A stretch of 64,000 bases of DNA. Source: Seminavis robusta. Its lineage: Eukaryota > Bacillariophyta > Bacillariophyceae > Naviculales > Naviculaceae. Position numbers and translations under genes: made by a program. Shown piece after piece: positions 21,701-31,320 of this stretch (position 1 is the stretch's first letter; each line of letters begins with the position of its first letter). The stretch lies in NCBI GenBank assembly GCA_903772945.1, contig CAICTM010000440.1, positions 1 to 64,000 on the forward strand. The letters are read 5' to 3'. Under the pieces are notes generated by a model that was given only the letters and a program-made list of their open reading frames with translations, made no database searches and was not told where the DNA came from.

Positions 21701-23575
21701 ATGATAGGTTGATACAGATCTGGCATCTCTGTTTCTGGGAGACCACGAAACTGCCCTGACAGCCCAGTTGAAAGCATCCTGGGGATTGTTGTTGTTGTTG
21801 TTGTTGTTGGATTGGGCAGTCGAACTTGTGGATGACTCTTGGTTGGCCAGCGTGTTGGAAACAGTGGAAGCGTTGGTCAGTGATGCCTCATGGTTGGTGG
21901 AAGAAATGGACTTGGCCGAACTTTGAGACTTGTTGCTTGTGGACTCTTCTTGGTTTGAAGTGTTCGTCAGTGATGCTTCGTGGTTGGTGGTGGAAGAGAT
22001 GGACTTGTTGGCAGAAGAAGAGTTGGAAATGTAGGAGGTCATGGTAGGTGAAGATTCGCGGTTGGATGATGAGATGGACTTGTTGCCTCGATTACTTGTG
22101 GACGATATGACCGAGCTGGCTGTGGTGGGTGTGGACGAACGGGGGTTCAAGTTGGAGGAGCTGCTGGTGGGGCTGGCGAGGACGTTGTTGTTGGAGGCGA
22201 CCGAGTTGCTCGTTGACTCACTGGTCTTGTATGTGTGGTTGGCAGCCGACTTGAGTGATGCGTTCGCAGGCGACGTGAGGGATACTTCTACATTCTGATG
22301 ACTCCCTACAGACCTGTTGTTTTGTGGAGAAAGAGCAGGAGAAATGTTTTTTACTCCAAGCTTTCTCTTTCTCTCTGCACTTCTGGTTTCTCTGGACGGA
22401 GTTGCTGGTTGGGGTTGTTGGAATAGAATGGGTATTTTGGAGGGTAGCGCTGCCGTTGTATCAACCGACATGGAATTGGAGGACAGTGGTTGTTCCAGCA
22501 CTATTGGTTGTTTATAAGAATAATATTGGCGTGGTGGCTTGGGTGGAACGGTGCCCTCCTTGATGAGTTTGGATCTATAGTCAATGCGGGGAGCGGGTGG
22601 AGGTTCCTTGACGCCTCCCGTGGAACTGGAATCGGATTCGACCTCCTCGTCGTCGTCATGATGATCCGGGTAGAGCTGATTCTGATGAGGAACGTGCGGC
22701 AAGGGAGATGCGGGTGTCCTCGTCTGTGGTCGATCCAAGGAGTCTCCTCGCCGAATTCTGGATCGTCCTCGTGAGCTGTCGTCTTGTTCGTCTCGACTGT
22801 TGTTGTTCGATTGGTAATGATGCTTGTTGTGCGCGGGTGCCACGGCTTGTGCGGTACTACTGGGTGACAAGTCATTGGCGTACAGGACGGATTGCCGTGC
22901 TTCTCGGATGGATGCTAGTCCTTGCTTCAAGAGTTCTCGAGTACCGTCGGATTGTTTGGTGTACCAAGTGTTGGTGTCACTGTCATCTCTGGAGGATGTG
23001 GCACCCAATTCCAGAGCCCAAGCGGGCAAATCTGCTTCGGACAAACTGGCAATACTGGCAATTCCATCTCCTCCTCCTCCTCGGTAACTGTGTTGTTGTT
23101 GTTGTGGTTGCTTGGCTGCGTGTTTCTTACTACTACTACTATTGTTTGTATTGGGGTGTTGTCGCCAGTGACTCGAGACTTTGTGTTCTGCCGTCTTGTG
23201 GATAAAAGGCGCCGAAGCAACCGACGAGGCAGACGAGAGTCGAGAGGCGGCACTGCTACTACTGCGGTGTTGTGACTGTTTCGGCCGTGCTGTCGAGGAC
23301 TGCTGAGTACTGCTGTTGACATCGGAAATGATGGTGATGGAATCTTGATGAGATCCACTACTAGTACCGTCTTGGCGTTCTTCCATGGCCATGCGTGCCA
23401 TCTGAATGGCTACTTCGGCCGAAAAGGCGCCTCCACGACGACCAAATTCAGATCCGTCCAAGTCACTGTCCAGATCCAAACTCTCAATGTACTCGTACTC
23501 TTCCGTCGACATGTTCATCTGGGAACCACCACGGACTACCTTGTGCAGCACTGGCATGGTGCTATCTCTACTCAC
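18716..23575 (-). CDS. Ankyrin-repeat, single-TM, SGNH-hydrolase fusion protein
   Basis: A single 1619-aa ORF. Residues 1-860 are low complexity (Ser, Asn, Gln) and include a duplicated module starting QDAF(N/G)WAVRAVSWSP. Residues about 870-1070 hold ankyrin repeats (TPLHEALYRGA, NTPLHIACM, NLPLHLAIL, QTPLDLAIH), with a polyGln run from GTT/GCT codons inside. One TM segment lies near 1230 (VGLIGFFMLTFAGLLFLP). The C-terminal 350 aa look like an SGNH/GDSL hydrolase: FIGNSITF (block I) near 1255, VVMNDQT near 1410, and DGFHPTPHG (D..H of block V) near 1528. Topology would put the ankyrins in the cytosol and the hydrolase in the lumen or outside. The substrate is unknown, possibly a polysaccharide acetyl group as for other SGNH enzymes. 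The two halves are in one uninterrupted frame. Confidence 0.7.
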   Translation of the reverse strand: MSRDSTMPVLHKVVRGGSQMNMSTEEYEYIESLDLDSDLDGSEFGRRGGAFSAEVAIQMARMAMEERQDGTSSGSHQDSITIISDVNSSTQQSSTARPKQSQHRSSSSAASRLSSASSVASAPFIHKTAEHKVSSHWRQHPNTNNSSSSKKHAAKQPQQQQHSYRGGGGDGIASIASLSEADLPAWALELGATSSRDDSDTNTWYTKQSDGTRELLKQGLASIREARQSVLYANDLSPSSTAQAVAPAHNKHHYQSNNNSRDEQDDSSRGRSRIRRGDSLDRPQTRTPASPLPHVPHQNQLYPDHHDDDEEVESDSSSTGGVKEPPPAPRIDYRSKLIKEGTVPPKPPRQYYSYKQPIVLEQPLSSNSMSVDTTAALPSKIPILFQQPQPATPSRETRSAERKRKLGVKNISPALSPQNNRSVGSHQNVEVSLTSPANASLKSAANHTYKTSESTSNSVASNNNVLASPTSSSSNLNPRSSTPTTASSVISSTSNRGNKSISSSNRESSPTMTSYISNSSSANKSISSTTNHEASLTNTSNQEESTSNKSQSSAKSISSTNHEASLTNASTVSNTLANQESSTSSTAQSNNNNNNNNPQDAFNWAVRAVSWSPRNRDARSVSTYHGEPTPRMFHHSSARSVSSYRESQTSSSNHDRSLTNNTSNNDDVSTTNQEESTSNSCADQESTSNGAQDAFGWAVRAVSWSPMNMNHKDARSVSTYHGEPTPKFHQSSARSVASNQEPQSLGKRNFSALDRSDQQQEEEPKTTVDAAASVASTWGSLPSLLQPHIFWVHPEEVDGENNNNNNTNNNDDNNTTVVEATAIETTFIEPAPVEDRSGVASSANSGNKNDKEIHRLPPLGEVKLDPTSKVTPLHEALYRGASVTEIYQLAAKAKKESGVMEARDSLGNTPLHIACMVPSSRNDKAVRLALKLLSSSSSQQQQQQQQQQPHDPYYESDSLLLVIQLLYNLCPRNIRRKNEDGNLPLHLAILSATAAAVATPSQCTVSVVSQDGATELDHSSTVTGTSRVWLDIIGKIIFENPLALHMPNRYGQTPLDLAIHKQNTCPDLVALIQEEIAILGENFSSGGGDETTTLSSATPARSPQHHFHQYGRFGKLGEASRIGGVWRRQSSDPNFAAQHQQAAFEQQPHDFAGAESPSQPNGNGAPPSSPEHASPKPPSDSNPKYPPIWFDGGNDPSHPPMGSTAAKYSSSKSPLGVNFCTVVQSKVGLIGFFMLTFAGLLFLPKSATHKHIRVAFIGNSITFVNDLPRFMEELSRGRISQNSCLHGATRLRTILYSGNGMYNKWQTDNAFVKEISEDDDLYYYVNEDDDDGNGASGPPAIYDFGACTVTQLLFGTDDNMVAGNENGQYKDDGKNPCIEDPAYLRYTQQQYLEAASDNAESTVQLWDYVVMNDQTLGPALPEERELAEQVLKYVYAPYLKQIKARPVLLATYAYSYDADVQFDEDYDYIWQDVPTFSSALYQGYLKYAEDLTVALPPGQEPLIAPAGLAFLVIWEENRSMWKKLFFTDGFHPTPHGTFLIGCVLYATLYNRMPANIPDDVEELFSRARRMELLQADSDDEVMPIPTQEEAIYLASIAERVALRKHMPSSYIADISDSAY

Positions 23576-24283
23576 TTGTTACTACTCACACTCACTCTAC
23601 TTTCACCTCCTTGGTACTTGCTTTCGTATACTGGCAAATGCTGCAATTGCTTTGGACAGGACCAGGCAAGAGCCTCCGGTACCTACCGTAGCAACAAAAT
23701 AGCGATGGGATCCTCTTTCTCACACTCCACACAAGCTAGCAAGCCACATACATGATGAAGGATGGATGTTTCCTGCCCTCGCATTGGGCGGTGGAGGGTG
23801 TCGAGTCGCCGGGTCACCTTCTTTGAGAGAAGGCGTAACATGGAGATTGGGCTTTCTGCGAAAACAGCATTTATTTAGCTCGCTTATTTACCATTCGATC
23901 GCATGTCGAAGGTACAATCATGGTTGTGACCACAATGTGAGCGCCAAGGCACCTCGAGAACACACGTCCAAAGGAAAGACTTCATTCACAGTGCGGCGAC
24001 ATACAGAGTCCTGGCGGGATACGGTAGTTAACTACCGGTAGCAAATGCTAGCTAGCTAGAGAGTTCAGTTTCAAGGTGAATGTAAATTACTAGCTTAGCT
24101 CTCTAGCTAGATAGTAGCTAGATAAGATGACAACCAATTGTACCGGTAACCAGAAACCAACCCAGGAATTGCATAATGCTGGGGCCGTGGCATGATGCTG
24201 TCATTCAAGAGATTCCTGCCAGATTGCACTTCACCATTGCAGAGAGGAGGCACCTGGTAGTAGTACCGTAATATGGAGGGTAT
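23576..24283. other. Spacer upstream of ankyrin-SGNH gene
   Basis: Non-coding. It contains TAGCTAGCTAG runs near 24045-24060 and 24095-24110 and a TACCGGTA near 24030. No gene or RNA is recognised. Confidence 0.4.
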
Positions 24284-25063
24284 TCAGTAAAATGAGATAC
24301 GGAACCGGAATTCTGGATCGTTGTCATCCCTGTTGACGTGAATCATCAGAGGGCGCCTCTTGTGGCGTGCCAGGAGAGAAACCGGCAGCTTTCTTGGAGG
24401 CCGCCGCACCCTCTTTGGCGTTGGTTTTCCAAGGACGCTGTAAAAATGATTCCTATGCTTTTCCTCAAAATCCAGTATTGCAAGGAACAGGTGATCAGGA
24501 AGACGAAAAGGAGATCCTGACGGAATTTCCAGGGGTCCAAATTCATGCCGCATGTGGTATCTCCAGATGACGTAGAGAATCGATACAAACTGATACAAAA
24601 CATCGATCACGAGAGTTGATGGATTATCCCCCATTCTTGCATCGTCTGGCACATTGTCGCCCAAAAATTGAAATACTGCACTCACGCTTCCAAATCCATA
24701 TTCGACGTCCTCGTCTGCATCATCGAATTGACCAGACACAATTCTCGACCGTGTACCTCTTGCTATGTAAACCGTGTCAACGATCGACATTAGGAAAGGA
24801 AAGAACGTACCACTAGGAGGGTTTGGTTCTGTTGTTCCCTGCTGCTCCTGATGAGCAACCTGAGCAACCTGAGCAACCTGAGCAACTGCTGGAGCGTTGT
24901 TGGTTCTATCATCTCCCTCCTCCTTTTCTTCCTGCCCAGGTTCTTGCCCAGGTTCTTGCCGTAGCTGTCGTTGTTGCCCTGGTTCTCTTTGGTCATTATT
25001 TGAACGTGCGCTATTCGTACAGGCCAATCGCCTTGCTGCTCGAGCCCTCTTTCTTTTCGTCAT
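24284..25063 (-). CDS. Hypothetical protein with basic/acidic low-complexity N-terminus
   Basis: I do not recognise this 259-aa ORF. The N-terminus is strongly basic (MTKRKRARAARRLA), followed by Gln/Glu-rich repeats (EPGQEPGQE; AQVAQVAQVA). Residues about 85-210 are a more regular domain with a hydrophobic stretch, VIDVLYQFVSILYVIW, that could be a TM helix or a buried helix. A basic Pro/Arg-rich tail follows (KPTPKRVRRPPRK). It is flanked by non-coding DNA and faces the same way as the AapJ-like gene beyond 25670. Function cannot be assigned. A spliced, longer gene is possible. Confidence 0.45.
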   Translation of the reverse strand: MTKRKRARAARRLACTNSARSNNDQREPGQQRQLRQEPGQEPGQEEKEEGDDRTNNAPAVAQVAQVAQVAHQEQQGTTEPNPPSGTFFPFLMSIVDTVYIARGTRSRIVSGQFDDADEDVEYGFGSVSAVFQFLGDNVPDDARMGDNPSTLVIDVLYQFVSILYVIWRYHMRHEFGPLEIPSGSPFRLPDHLFLAILDFEEKHRNHFYSVLGKPTPKRVRRPPRKLPVSLLARHKRRPLMIHVNRDDNDPEFRFRISFY

Positions 25064-25669
25064 GGCAAGCGAGAAGTATGAAAGCTGGTTGACTGCACCA
25101 CAAGGTCAGGTTTTGCAGAGTTCGCCAGTACCGATAAATATCTCCAGTCAGCCAGGAAGCAATGCCGGGTGATTGCAGCTTTGCAATCCTTGAAGAGAAA
25201 ACTGTCAACAAGGATGGCTTCCGTCGATGAAATGGATTTGGTGGGATTAACGATTGCATTCACATGCTGCTTTACTGGGCCTGGTACGAGATCTGTCGCC
25301 GCCTCGACTGCCTAGCTAGCTATCACTTACGGTTTCTGGTCAAGTCCGATACCGTGTACCGGGTGACCCCACGCATTGAAAATTTCACTTTTTCTCCCCA
25401 GTTCTGCTGGCATTGCCGAGCCACATCGGAAGTGATCACGGCAGTCGATTGATTGGATCCGGAGTGCAAGCATGCAAGCCAAGAGAGCCTAGCCTGTACA
25501 ATGGCGTCGAGTCCATTCCAACACGGACTTGGGGCGAGGACCCTGCAGTCGCTTCGAGGGTTCCGGCTCCAAGGCAACGGTCCTGTGCACGGTGATGTGC
25601 TATTACGCGGATACAATTTTAAACAACGAATGAAGTTATGAAAAATGTAAAGAAACTAAAGGCATGTGG
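25064..25669. other. Spacer between hypothetical gene and AapJ-like copy 2
   Basis: No gene is seen. It contains the 3' flank of the AapJ-like gene (minus strand) and the upstream region of the hypothetical gene. No repeat is evident. Confidence 0.4.
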
Positions 25670-28316
25670 TCATACCAGGAAGTCTGGCCGCACATAGTGC
25701 TGAGGGCCAGGCTTGGAGAGACCATTCAAAAAGTTCCTGCCGGAACGTGGCATCAAAGCCTCAACATTCCTCTCATAAATCTCAGCATAGCTCCCAACAG
25801 CTAGAATGGCATCACGAAAGACACGGTTCATTTTTGGTCCATACACAAAGACCTCAGGCATAAGGGAGGAGTTCTGGTGCCCAATACCATGTTCCTCAGC
25901 ATAAAAAGTGGACATGACAATCCAGTACACAAACCGACTCCAGTCTGGATCATCTTGTCTTGTGGCCAAGCAAAAGTTGTCATGGTTGGGGCTGTAGCCA
26001 TAGAAATATGGGATAGAGAAGGAATAGCCTTGATTGGTAGTGGGCTCTTTCACATCATTCTGCAGGGTCCAGGTAACCCCAGCCAGAATATCAATTTCGT
26101 TTGAAGCAAGGAGAGCATAACCATCAGTCTCATCTTCCACTTCCACAAACTCAACTGCTGCTTCATCTCCCTGGAAGAGACCTGCAGCCAAGGCCTTGCA
26201 GTAGTCAACATCCATCCCAGAATAGCTTTGGTTCTCAGAAGGGGTAGCAAATCCAGGCTTGCTGGTATCAACGCCACAGCGGAACTTGCCCCTCTGAACC
26301 ACATTGTCAAAAGCAAGCCCAAGCGATGGCTTGTCACTTGTATTGCATCCAAATGGATTGGTGTTGCTCGAAATGTCTCCAAATGGATGAGCGAAAAGCA
26401 ATCCGCTAGTGCCATTGTTGATGGTATCGAAGGGACTTCTAGGGTAGATTCCAAAATTATGGTGAAATGCCTCTGCCAGGTTGCCACCAACAGCCACGGA
26501 ATCCTGAAACATGTACTTGTAGTCATCACCAAACAAACTTGTCTCTGGCATCAAATGGGAAGTGGCCTGAGTAATGTTGTCCTTCTCTGCGGCCATGAGA
26601 CCCATGAGAATTGCATTGACAAAGTCACTGAACTCAGGGTCATCTTTCCTTGTCACCGCCACAAACGGTTCCCTGGTAAAGTAGGTGTTGCCAATCGCAT
26701 AGTCTCCTGTGTACTTGGTGCCATTCACAGACAATGACCGAAGGAAAGACTCTTGGATAAGGGCTCCTTCATTTACAAGGACATTGCACTCTCCTTCAAT
26801 GAATCGAAACATGATTTCCATTCCCAATTCAGCCAGAACAATATGCTTCCTTGGAAGATGCTCTCGAATGGCAGCATAATGAGTGGTATTTCCTGCAACA
26901 CACATTCGCAATCCACTGCACTCATCAAGATGCCTTAGACCATCTTCCGCACACTGAACATAGAAAGGTATGCCTGCAGTTCGGATGCCGTCAAAGGAAA
27001 ATGGAATAGAAAACGAGAATGGCTGAAGAGACGACATGGTCAGATACGGCTATTGCAAACCTGCAGCTCTGCACACCATTTATATGTTTTGCTCACCCAC
27101 AAGACATCTCTTTGCATATTGTGTGTGACACCAGTTAGAACTATGTCCACCGCACCACTGTCTACATAGTTGAAGTGATCAGTGAATTTATCAATCTGTA
27201 TGAAGTCGACAGGCGCTGCTGGTCCCAGGATACCAGCAGCAATTGCCTTCGTCTACACGTAACACAGTCATAAGCAAAACAGGAATTAGATTTCATTTCT
27301 TCAGAGATTCAAGCAAGCTTCAAACTTACAAGATATGGATATTTGACAATATCAAGTGGAAAACCTGCCTTCAGAACACCCCTCTTTCTGATCTGTGCAA
27401 ATGTAGACAAGTGCTTGTCATAGTAAAGAGGGGAGTTGCTGCATTTTTCATGACCATCAAGATTGCTTTGGTTGCCACCGTGTTGCTCTGTTTTGCTTCC
27501 AACAGCGGTTGAATTGGAATCCTCAGCTCCATTATGAAACGTGGTCTCGCCATCAAACCCCCCAGTCAAGCCCACCGATAAAAGAACGACAACGGAAACC
27601 AGCAACAGGATGCAAACGAGAGACAGCTCTTGGGGGATTTTCCAATCTTCCTCCACAGGTTTCCCCTCCACAAGTGGGGATTGGTTTCTGGACTGTCGCC
27701 GCCGTTCCCTATTGGTTGCATTCTCCACCGATGCTGTTCGCGTAGATGAAGGTGATTCATTGGCAGTAACGAGGTGCGCTTGAATAGCAGTTTCTGGAGG
27801 TGAGCTGCTATTGGTACTAGTAGAATCAGTTGTCACAGCCCGGCTCATGCTTGATGCTGTTCCTGCCATTGCTGTTCCCGCCATTTGGTAGGCACCTGGC
27901 CTGGATTGCTGAACGGGATGCCTTGTGTCTCCTCGTGAAAGACGGGGTGCACCCATTGGCTCTGGAGATCCACCACAGCCTGCTGCGCTAAAATCGGCCC
28001 CACCACATGGCAATGATCCATTATCAGCAGTTGGTCGAGTTTTCTGTGCAAAATCGCCACCCTGATCTTTTTCTTCGCATTGTGTCCTGTCTTCTTCACC
28101 TGCCATGGATTCAGAAGCTTCAAAATCACCTAGGACGTGGCCAACTATCCTTTTCTGCTGTTCGTCGGGTTCTTGGACAAGATCTTCCGTTTCATTGTCT
28201 GACAAATCATCGTTTAGGATGTGACGCAATATCCTCTTCTGTTGTTCGTCTATTCCTTGGCAAAGATTGTCAGCATCATTGCCAGGCAGTTGCTCGGCAC
28301 CGTCGCGATCCGTCAT
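25670..28316 (-). CDS. Membrane-anchored double AapJ-like amino-acid-binding protein, copy 2
   Basis: Exons 28316-27330, 27252-27097 and 27022-25670 join in frame (introns 77 and 74 bp; donors GTAAGT and GTGAGC) to 831 aa. The cytosolic-type N-terminus has a duplicated DEQQKRI motif. One TM (LSLVCILLLVSVVVLLSVGL) lies near residue 245, followed by two AapJ-like domains. Domain A has AGNTTHYAAIREHLP and ECNVLV (lobe II) but a reduced lobe I. Domain B has RGKFRCGVD, PGFATPSE, SGMDVDYCKA and TWTLQNDV (lobe I), then jumps from YFYG to NFCLATRQDDPDWSRFV, omitting about 95 residues of lobe II found in bacterial AapJ. The end GSYAEIYERN...GPQHY is AapJ-like. Intron positions match copy 1 and the pseudogene. 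A pogo element lies about 140 bp upstream of the ATG. Confidence 0.8.
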
Positions 28317-28455
28317 GGTACAAGTATTGTCTTACTCTTGCCTTGTTGTAGTGGTCCCGGCTGCATGCTCCCATTGCAACAGGAATATGCTGACGCGACG
28401 AAAACTGAGCTGAAAACTCCTTTCCAAAACGCATTTAAAGTGTACCTTCCTCATA

Positions 28456-30912
28456 CAGTCTACTCGCGCTAATATTACTTATTTAATATTACTTCTCGCT
28501 GTTATATTACCTGATTCTTCGGATCCCCCCCCCAGTCCCGCATATCCGTGAATGACGTCCGTACATGTACCCTCGCAAATCTGGTAGCAGCAAAACAATC
28601 GCTCGCAATCCATCGCAAACCGTCCAATTCGACAGAGACATACATGTAAATGCCGATGCATGCCAATGCATGCCAATGCATGCCGATGAGGTGCGGATGG
28701 GAGTTCGCTTGCCTGTCCATTCTCTGCCAGTCCGCGCAAATCTTCGTTCGTGGGGTTTTTCATGGTGTTTTCGCGAGATTTGCGCAGAATGGCAGAGAGG
28801 AGACAAAAACAATTCTCTCAGCAACAAAACAATTTCACCCAAACCATACCAAACCCTCCAATCTGACATAGACCAACATGAACGGCGCCGATTCAACCAA
28901 CGGCGCCGATTCAACCAACATGAACGGCGCCGATTCAACAAAGCCAAAAGGCGCAAAGAGAGGACCGAAGCCTGGTTCAAAGAATGTATCCGGTGCCAAG
29001 AACAGAGCCGACTGGTATCAGGCTTGTCACTGCTTCCGTACACAGTTCAAGAACATGCAAGCCAAAGTCTTCCTGGAATCGTCCGCTTCTGGGGCGAAGT
29101 TCTCTGGCACAAAGTCGGAGCGGGTTAGCTTCATTCGCTACCTGAAGGAATATGACGATGGGACATTGATTGGAACAGACAACTCCAAGCGCAATGTGGC
29201 ACCAAAGTATCCGGAGGTTGAGAAGAAGCTGGTTGCCTACCTGGATCTGCGTGCAAAGAAAGTTGGGAAAGACCACTGTGGTTTGTCGTGGATTACCATG
29301 AAAACGAAGGCACTTCATTATGCCAAGCAGCTCAACATACCAGAAGAGGAGTTCAATGCTTCCGATGGATGGATTTCGAGAGTCCTCCAAAGAAATGGTA
29401 GAGTTGGAATCAATCTGCATGGAGAGGCCGGCGACATGGATGATGCAACGAAGGAGACAATCATGAAGGAGTGGATGCAGAAGAAGTTCCATCCTCTAAT
29501 TGACGAATACGATGTCCCTGCCTGTCGCATTTACAATGCCGACCAAACTGGTTTGTATTATCAGAAACTCCCCAATCGTGTCTACGTTCAAAAGGACAAA
29601 GCTAAAGACTTTGCCGGGGCGAAACAGATGAAGGACAAGACGAGAGTAACACTCATGGTTTGTACATCTGCGGATGGAAAGAAAGTTCCCCTCAGCTTGG
29701 TTGGTAAGGCGGCCAAACCAAAGTGTTTCACGCTTCGGGAGAACAACAAACCTTCCATGGCCTATACAAACCAAAGGAATGCATGGTTTACAAAGGAGGT
29801 GACATTGTGGTGGCTTCAAACTGTGTTTATTCCTCACCATGTGAAACATTGGGGCCATGCCCATTGTATCCTCCTGTTGGACAACTGCAGCGCTCACAAG
29901 TTGGATAACTGGGATGTCCTGCCTTCCTGGCTACATGTCTTGTTCCTTCCACCCAATATGACTAACACATATCAACCTGCAGACATGGGCATGATTGCTG
30001 CCCTTAAAGTTGGATATAAATGTATCATGCTGTCTACTTTGCTTGAACTGTTTGATGTTGAAGGGGGATATGAAGCTTGTGCGAAGCAACGACTCACAAC
30101 AAAGAAAGGATGCCGTGGCTTGGCAGTTGGAGGCAAGGCGCATCTTCTTGATGCAATGGACATTTTGAATGGAATTTGGAACAAAGACGGTCGCTATGCA
30201 AAAGAAGACGGTATCAGACGTTGTTGGAGAAAGGCAGGCATCCTTCCCATCGCCATGGAAACAGACATCAATGCTGACCTTGGGTCCACTTCAATCCCTA
30301 TGAAAGATAAGGTGATGAGCAAGGAGGATTCCGACGACTTGTGTCATCTTATGAGTTCTCTCCAAGTTAAAGCTAAAGAAACCCAGGTGGATGTGACCAG
30401 GCACGCAATTGCACTGCAAGGATCGTTTGCTGCTGATTACGATATGTACTCTGGGGACGATGTGCTGCAAATGGCGGAGAATTGGATCGATGTTGAGGAT
30501 GAGCCCGAAGTCATTAGCGCAACCATCGACGAAGAGATTGAAGAGCTCGAAGTTGAAACAACAGAAGCCGAACTGGCTGTGCTTGATGACGAGGAACCGG
30601 AACCAGTGGAGATTGATCCGGAACCTGCCGATGTCTTTGCCTCATTTGCCGAAGCTGAAGAAGCACTCAACAAGCTCTCCAAGAGTGCCTCTGCTTTGGG
30701 TATCAACCAGGCGGCCACTGTGCATCTTGACAGGTTTGCCAGGGCATTGAATGTGGCTAGGGCTGCTAGGGCGGGCAAGCGTAAACGTGACGGCTCTATC
30801 CATTCGTACTTTACTAGTGGAACCGGCCCTTGAAAAGCCTAATATTACTTCTCTCTATTATATTACCCGAAGTCCGAAATCCCCCCCAAGTAATATTAGA
30901 GCGAGTTGACTG
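28456..30912 (+). mobile_element. Pogo-type (Tc1/mariner superfamily) DNA transposon, apparently intact
   Basis: Terminal inverted repeats start CAGTC(T/A)ACTCGC and continue with CTAATATTACTT on both ends. The insertion is flanked by TA on both sides (28454-28455 and 30913-30914), the expected target duplication. The 2457-bp element has one uninterrupted transposase ORF. Subterminal TAATATTACTT and TATATTACC motifs recur inside each end. The 5' leader holds a diverged direct repeat (about 28590-28635 against 28822-28877) and GCATGCCAAT repeats. It sits in the upstream region of AapJ-like copy 2. Confidence 0.9.
28878..30833 (+). CDS. Pogo-like DDE transposase
   Basis: Cuts and pastes the surrounding element. 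The 651 aa have an N-terminal triplicated NGADST motif, a basic segment (KPKGAKRGPKPGSK), a helix-turn-helix DNA-binding region of CENP-B/Tc5 type (about residues 105-180), and a DDE_1 core with D222 (YNADQTGLYY), D335 (LLLDNCSAH) and D369 (YQPADMGMI). The third acidic residue is Asp, as in pogo/Tigger. After an acidic Glu-rich stretch (500-600), the last residues are KRKRDGSIHSYF, a basic patch followed by a PCNA-box-like I-x-x-Y-F. No stop or frameshift interrupts it, so it may be active. Confidence 0.88.
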   Translation: MNGADSTNGADSTNMNGADSTKPKGAKRGPKPGSKNVSGAKNRADWYQACHCFRTQFKNMQAKVFLESSASGAKFSGTKSERVSFIRYLKEYDDGTLIGTDNSKRNVAPKYPEVEKKLVAYLDLRAKKVGKDHCGLSWITMKTKALHYAKQLNIPEEEFNASDGWISRVLQRNGRVGINLHGEAGDMDDATKETIMKEWMQKKFHPLIDEYDVPACRIYNADQTGLYYQKLPNRVYVQKDKAKDFAGAKQMKDKTRVTLMVCTSADGKKVPLSLVGKAAKPKCFTLRENNKPSMAYTNQRNAWFTKEVTLWWLQTVFIPHHVKHWGHAHCILLLDNCSAHKLDNWDVLPSWLHVLFLPPNMTNTYQPADMGMIAALKVGYKCIMLSTLLELFDVEGGYEACAKQRLTTKKGCRGLAVGGKAHLLDAMDILNGIWNKDGRYAKEDGIRRCWRKAGILPIAMETDINADLGSTSIPMKDKVMSKEDSDDLCHLMSSLQVKAKETQVDVTRHAIALQGSFAADYDMYSGDDVLQMAENWIDVEDEPEVISATIDEEIEELEVETTEAELAVLDDEEPEPVEIDPEPADVFASFAEAEEALNKLSKSASALGINQAATVHLDRFARALNVARAARAGKRKRDGSIHSYFTSGTGP

Positions 30913-31183
30913 TATGACCACTCACACTTGAACTTTCCGAAGACGAGAAGGCTATTTTATTAATACAGTACCTTCTTACTCGAGTACTTACTGTACCACT
31001 ACAGAGTACCAGTACTGGAACCGTAAAAGTACCGTACCGGTGCTGTCGTCACCAATCTTAAGATTTTTTTTCACTTAAGATTTTTCCCTATTTCTTGAGA
31101 GTTACCCGATCTTAAGATAGGGTAACTCACTGGGTTCTAAATTTCTAACTAGCTAGTTTGGTAATTAGACACACCAAGCCATG

Positions 31184-31320
31184 CCCTCCAGATACTTCTG
31201 AGAGTGCCCATCTCATTCAAGGATACTCTTCAAAGTACCCCATACCCACACGTGTTGGATACTTCCAACAGTGCCTTAATGTCCCTCAGGTACCTTTTTC
31301 AGGCCCCCAATCACATATCT
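31184..31320. repeat. Left subterminal GGTACT/AAGTACC-type repeats
   Basis: About four units of about 32 bp with the pattern GGATACT-N5-AAAGTACC, for example around 31219 and 31258. They are the same palindromic type as the longer array on the right side of the element (39098-39430). Confidence 0.55.

Noticed and set aside
28507-29043. 178-aa minus-strand ORF within the pogo element
   Set aside because: Antisense to the leader and transposase start; composition mirrors the repeated leader sequence.
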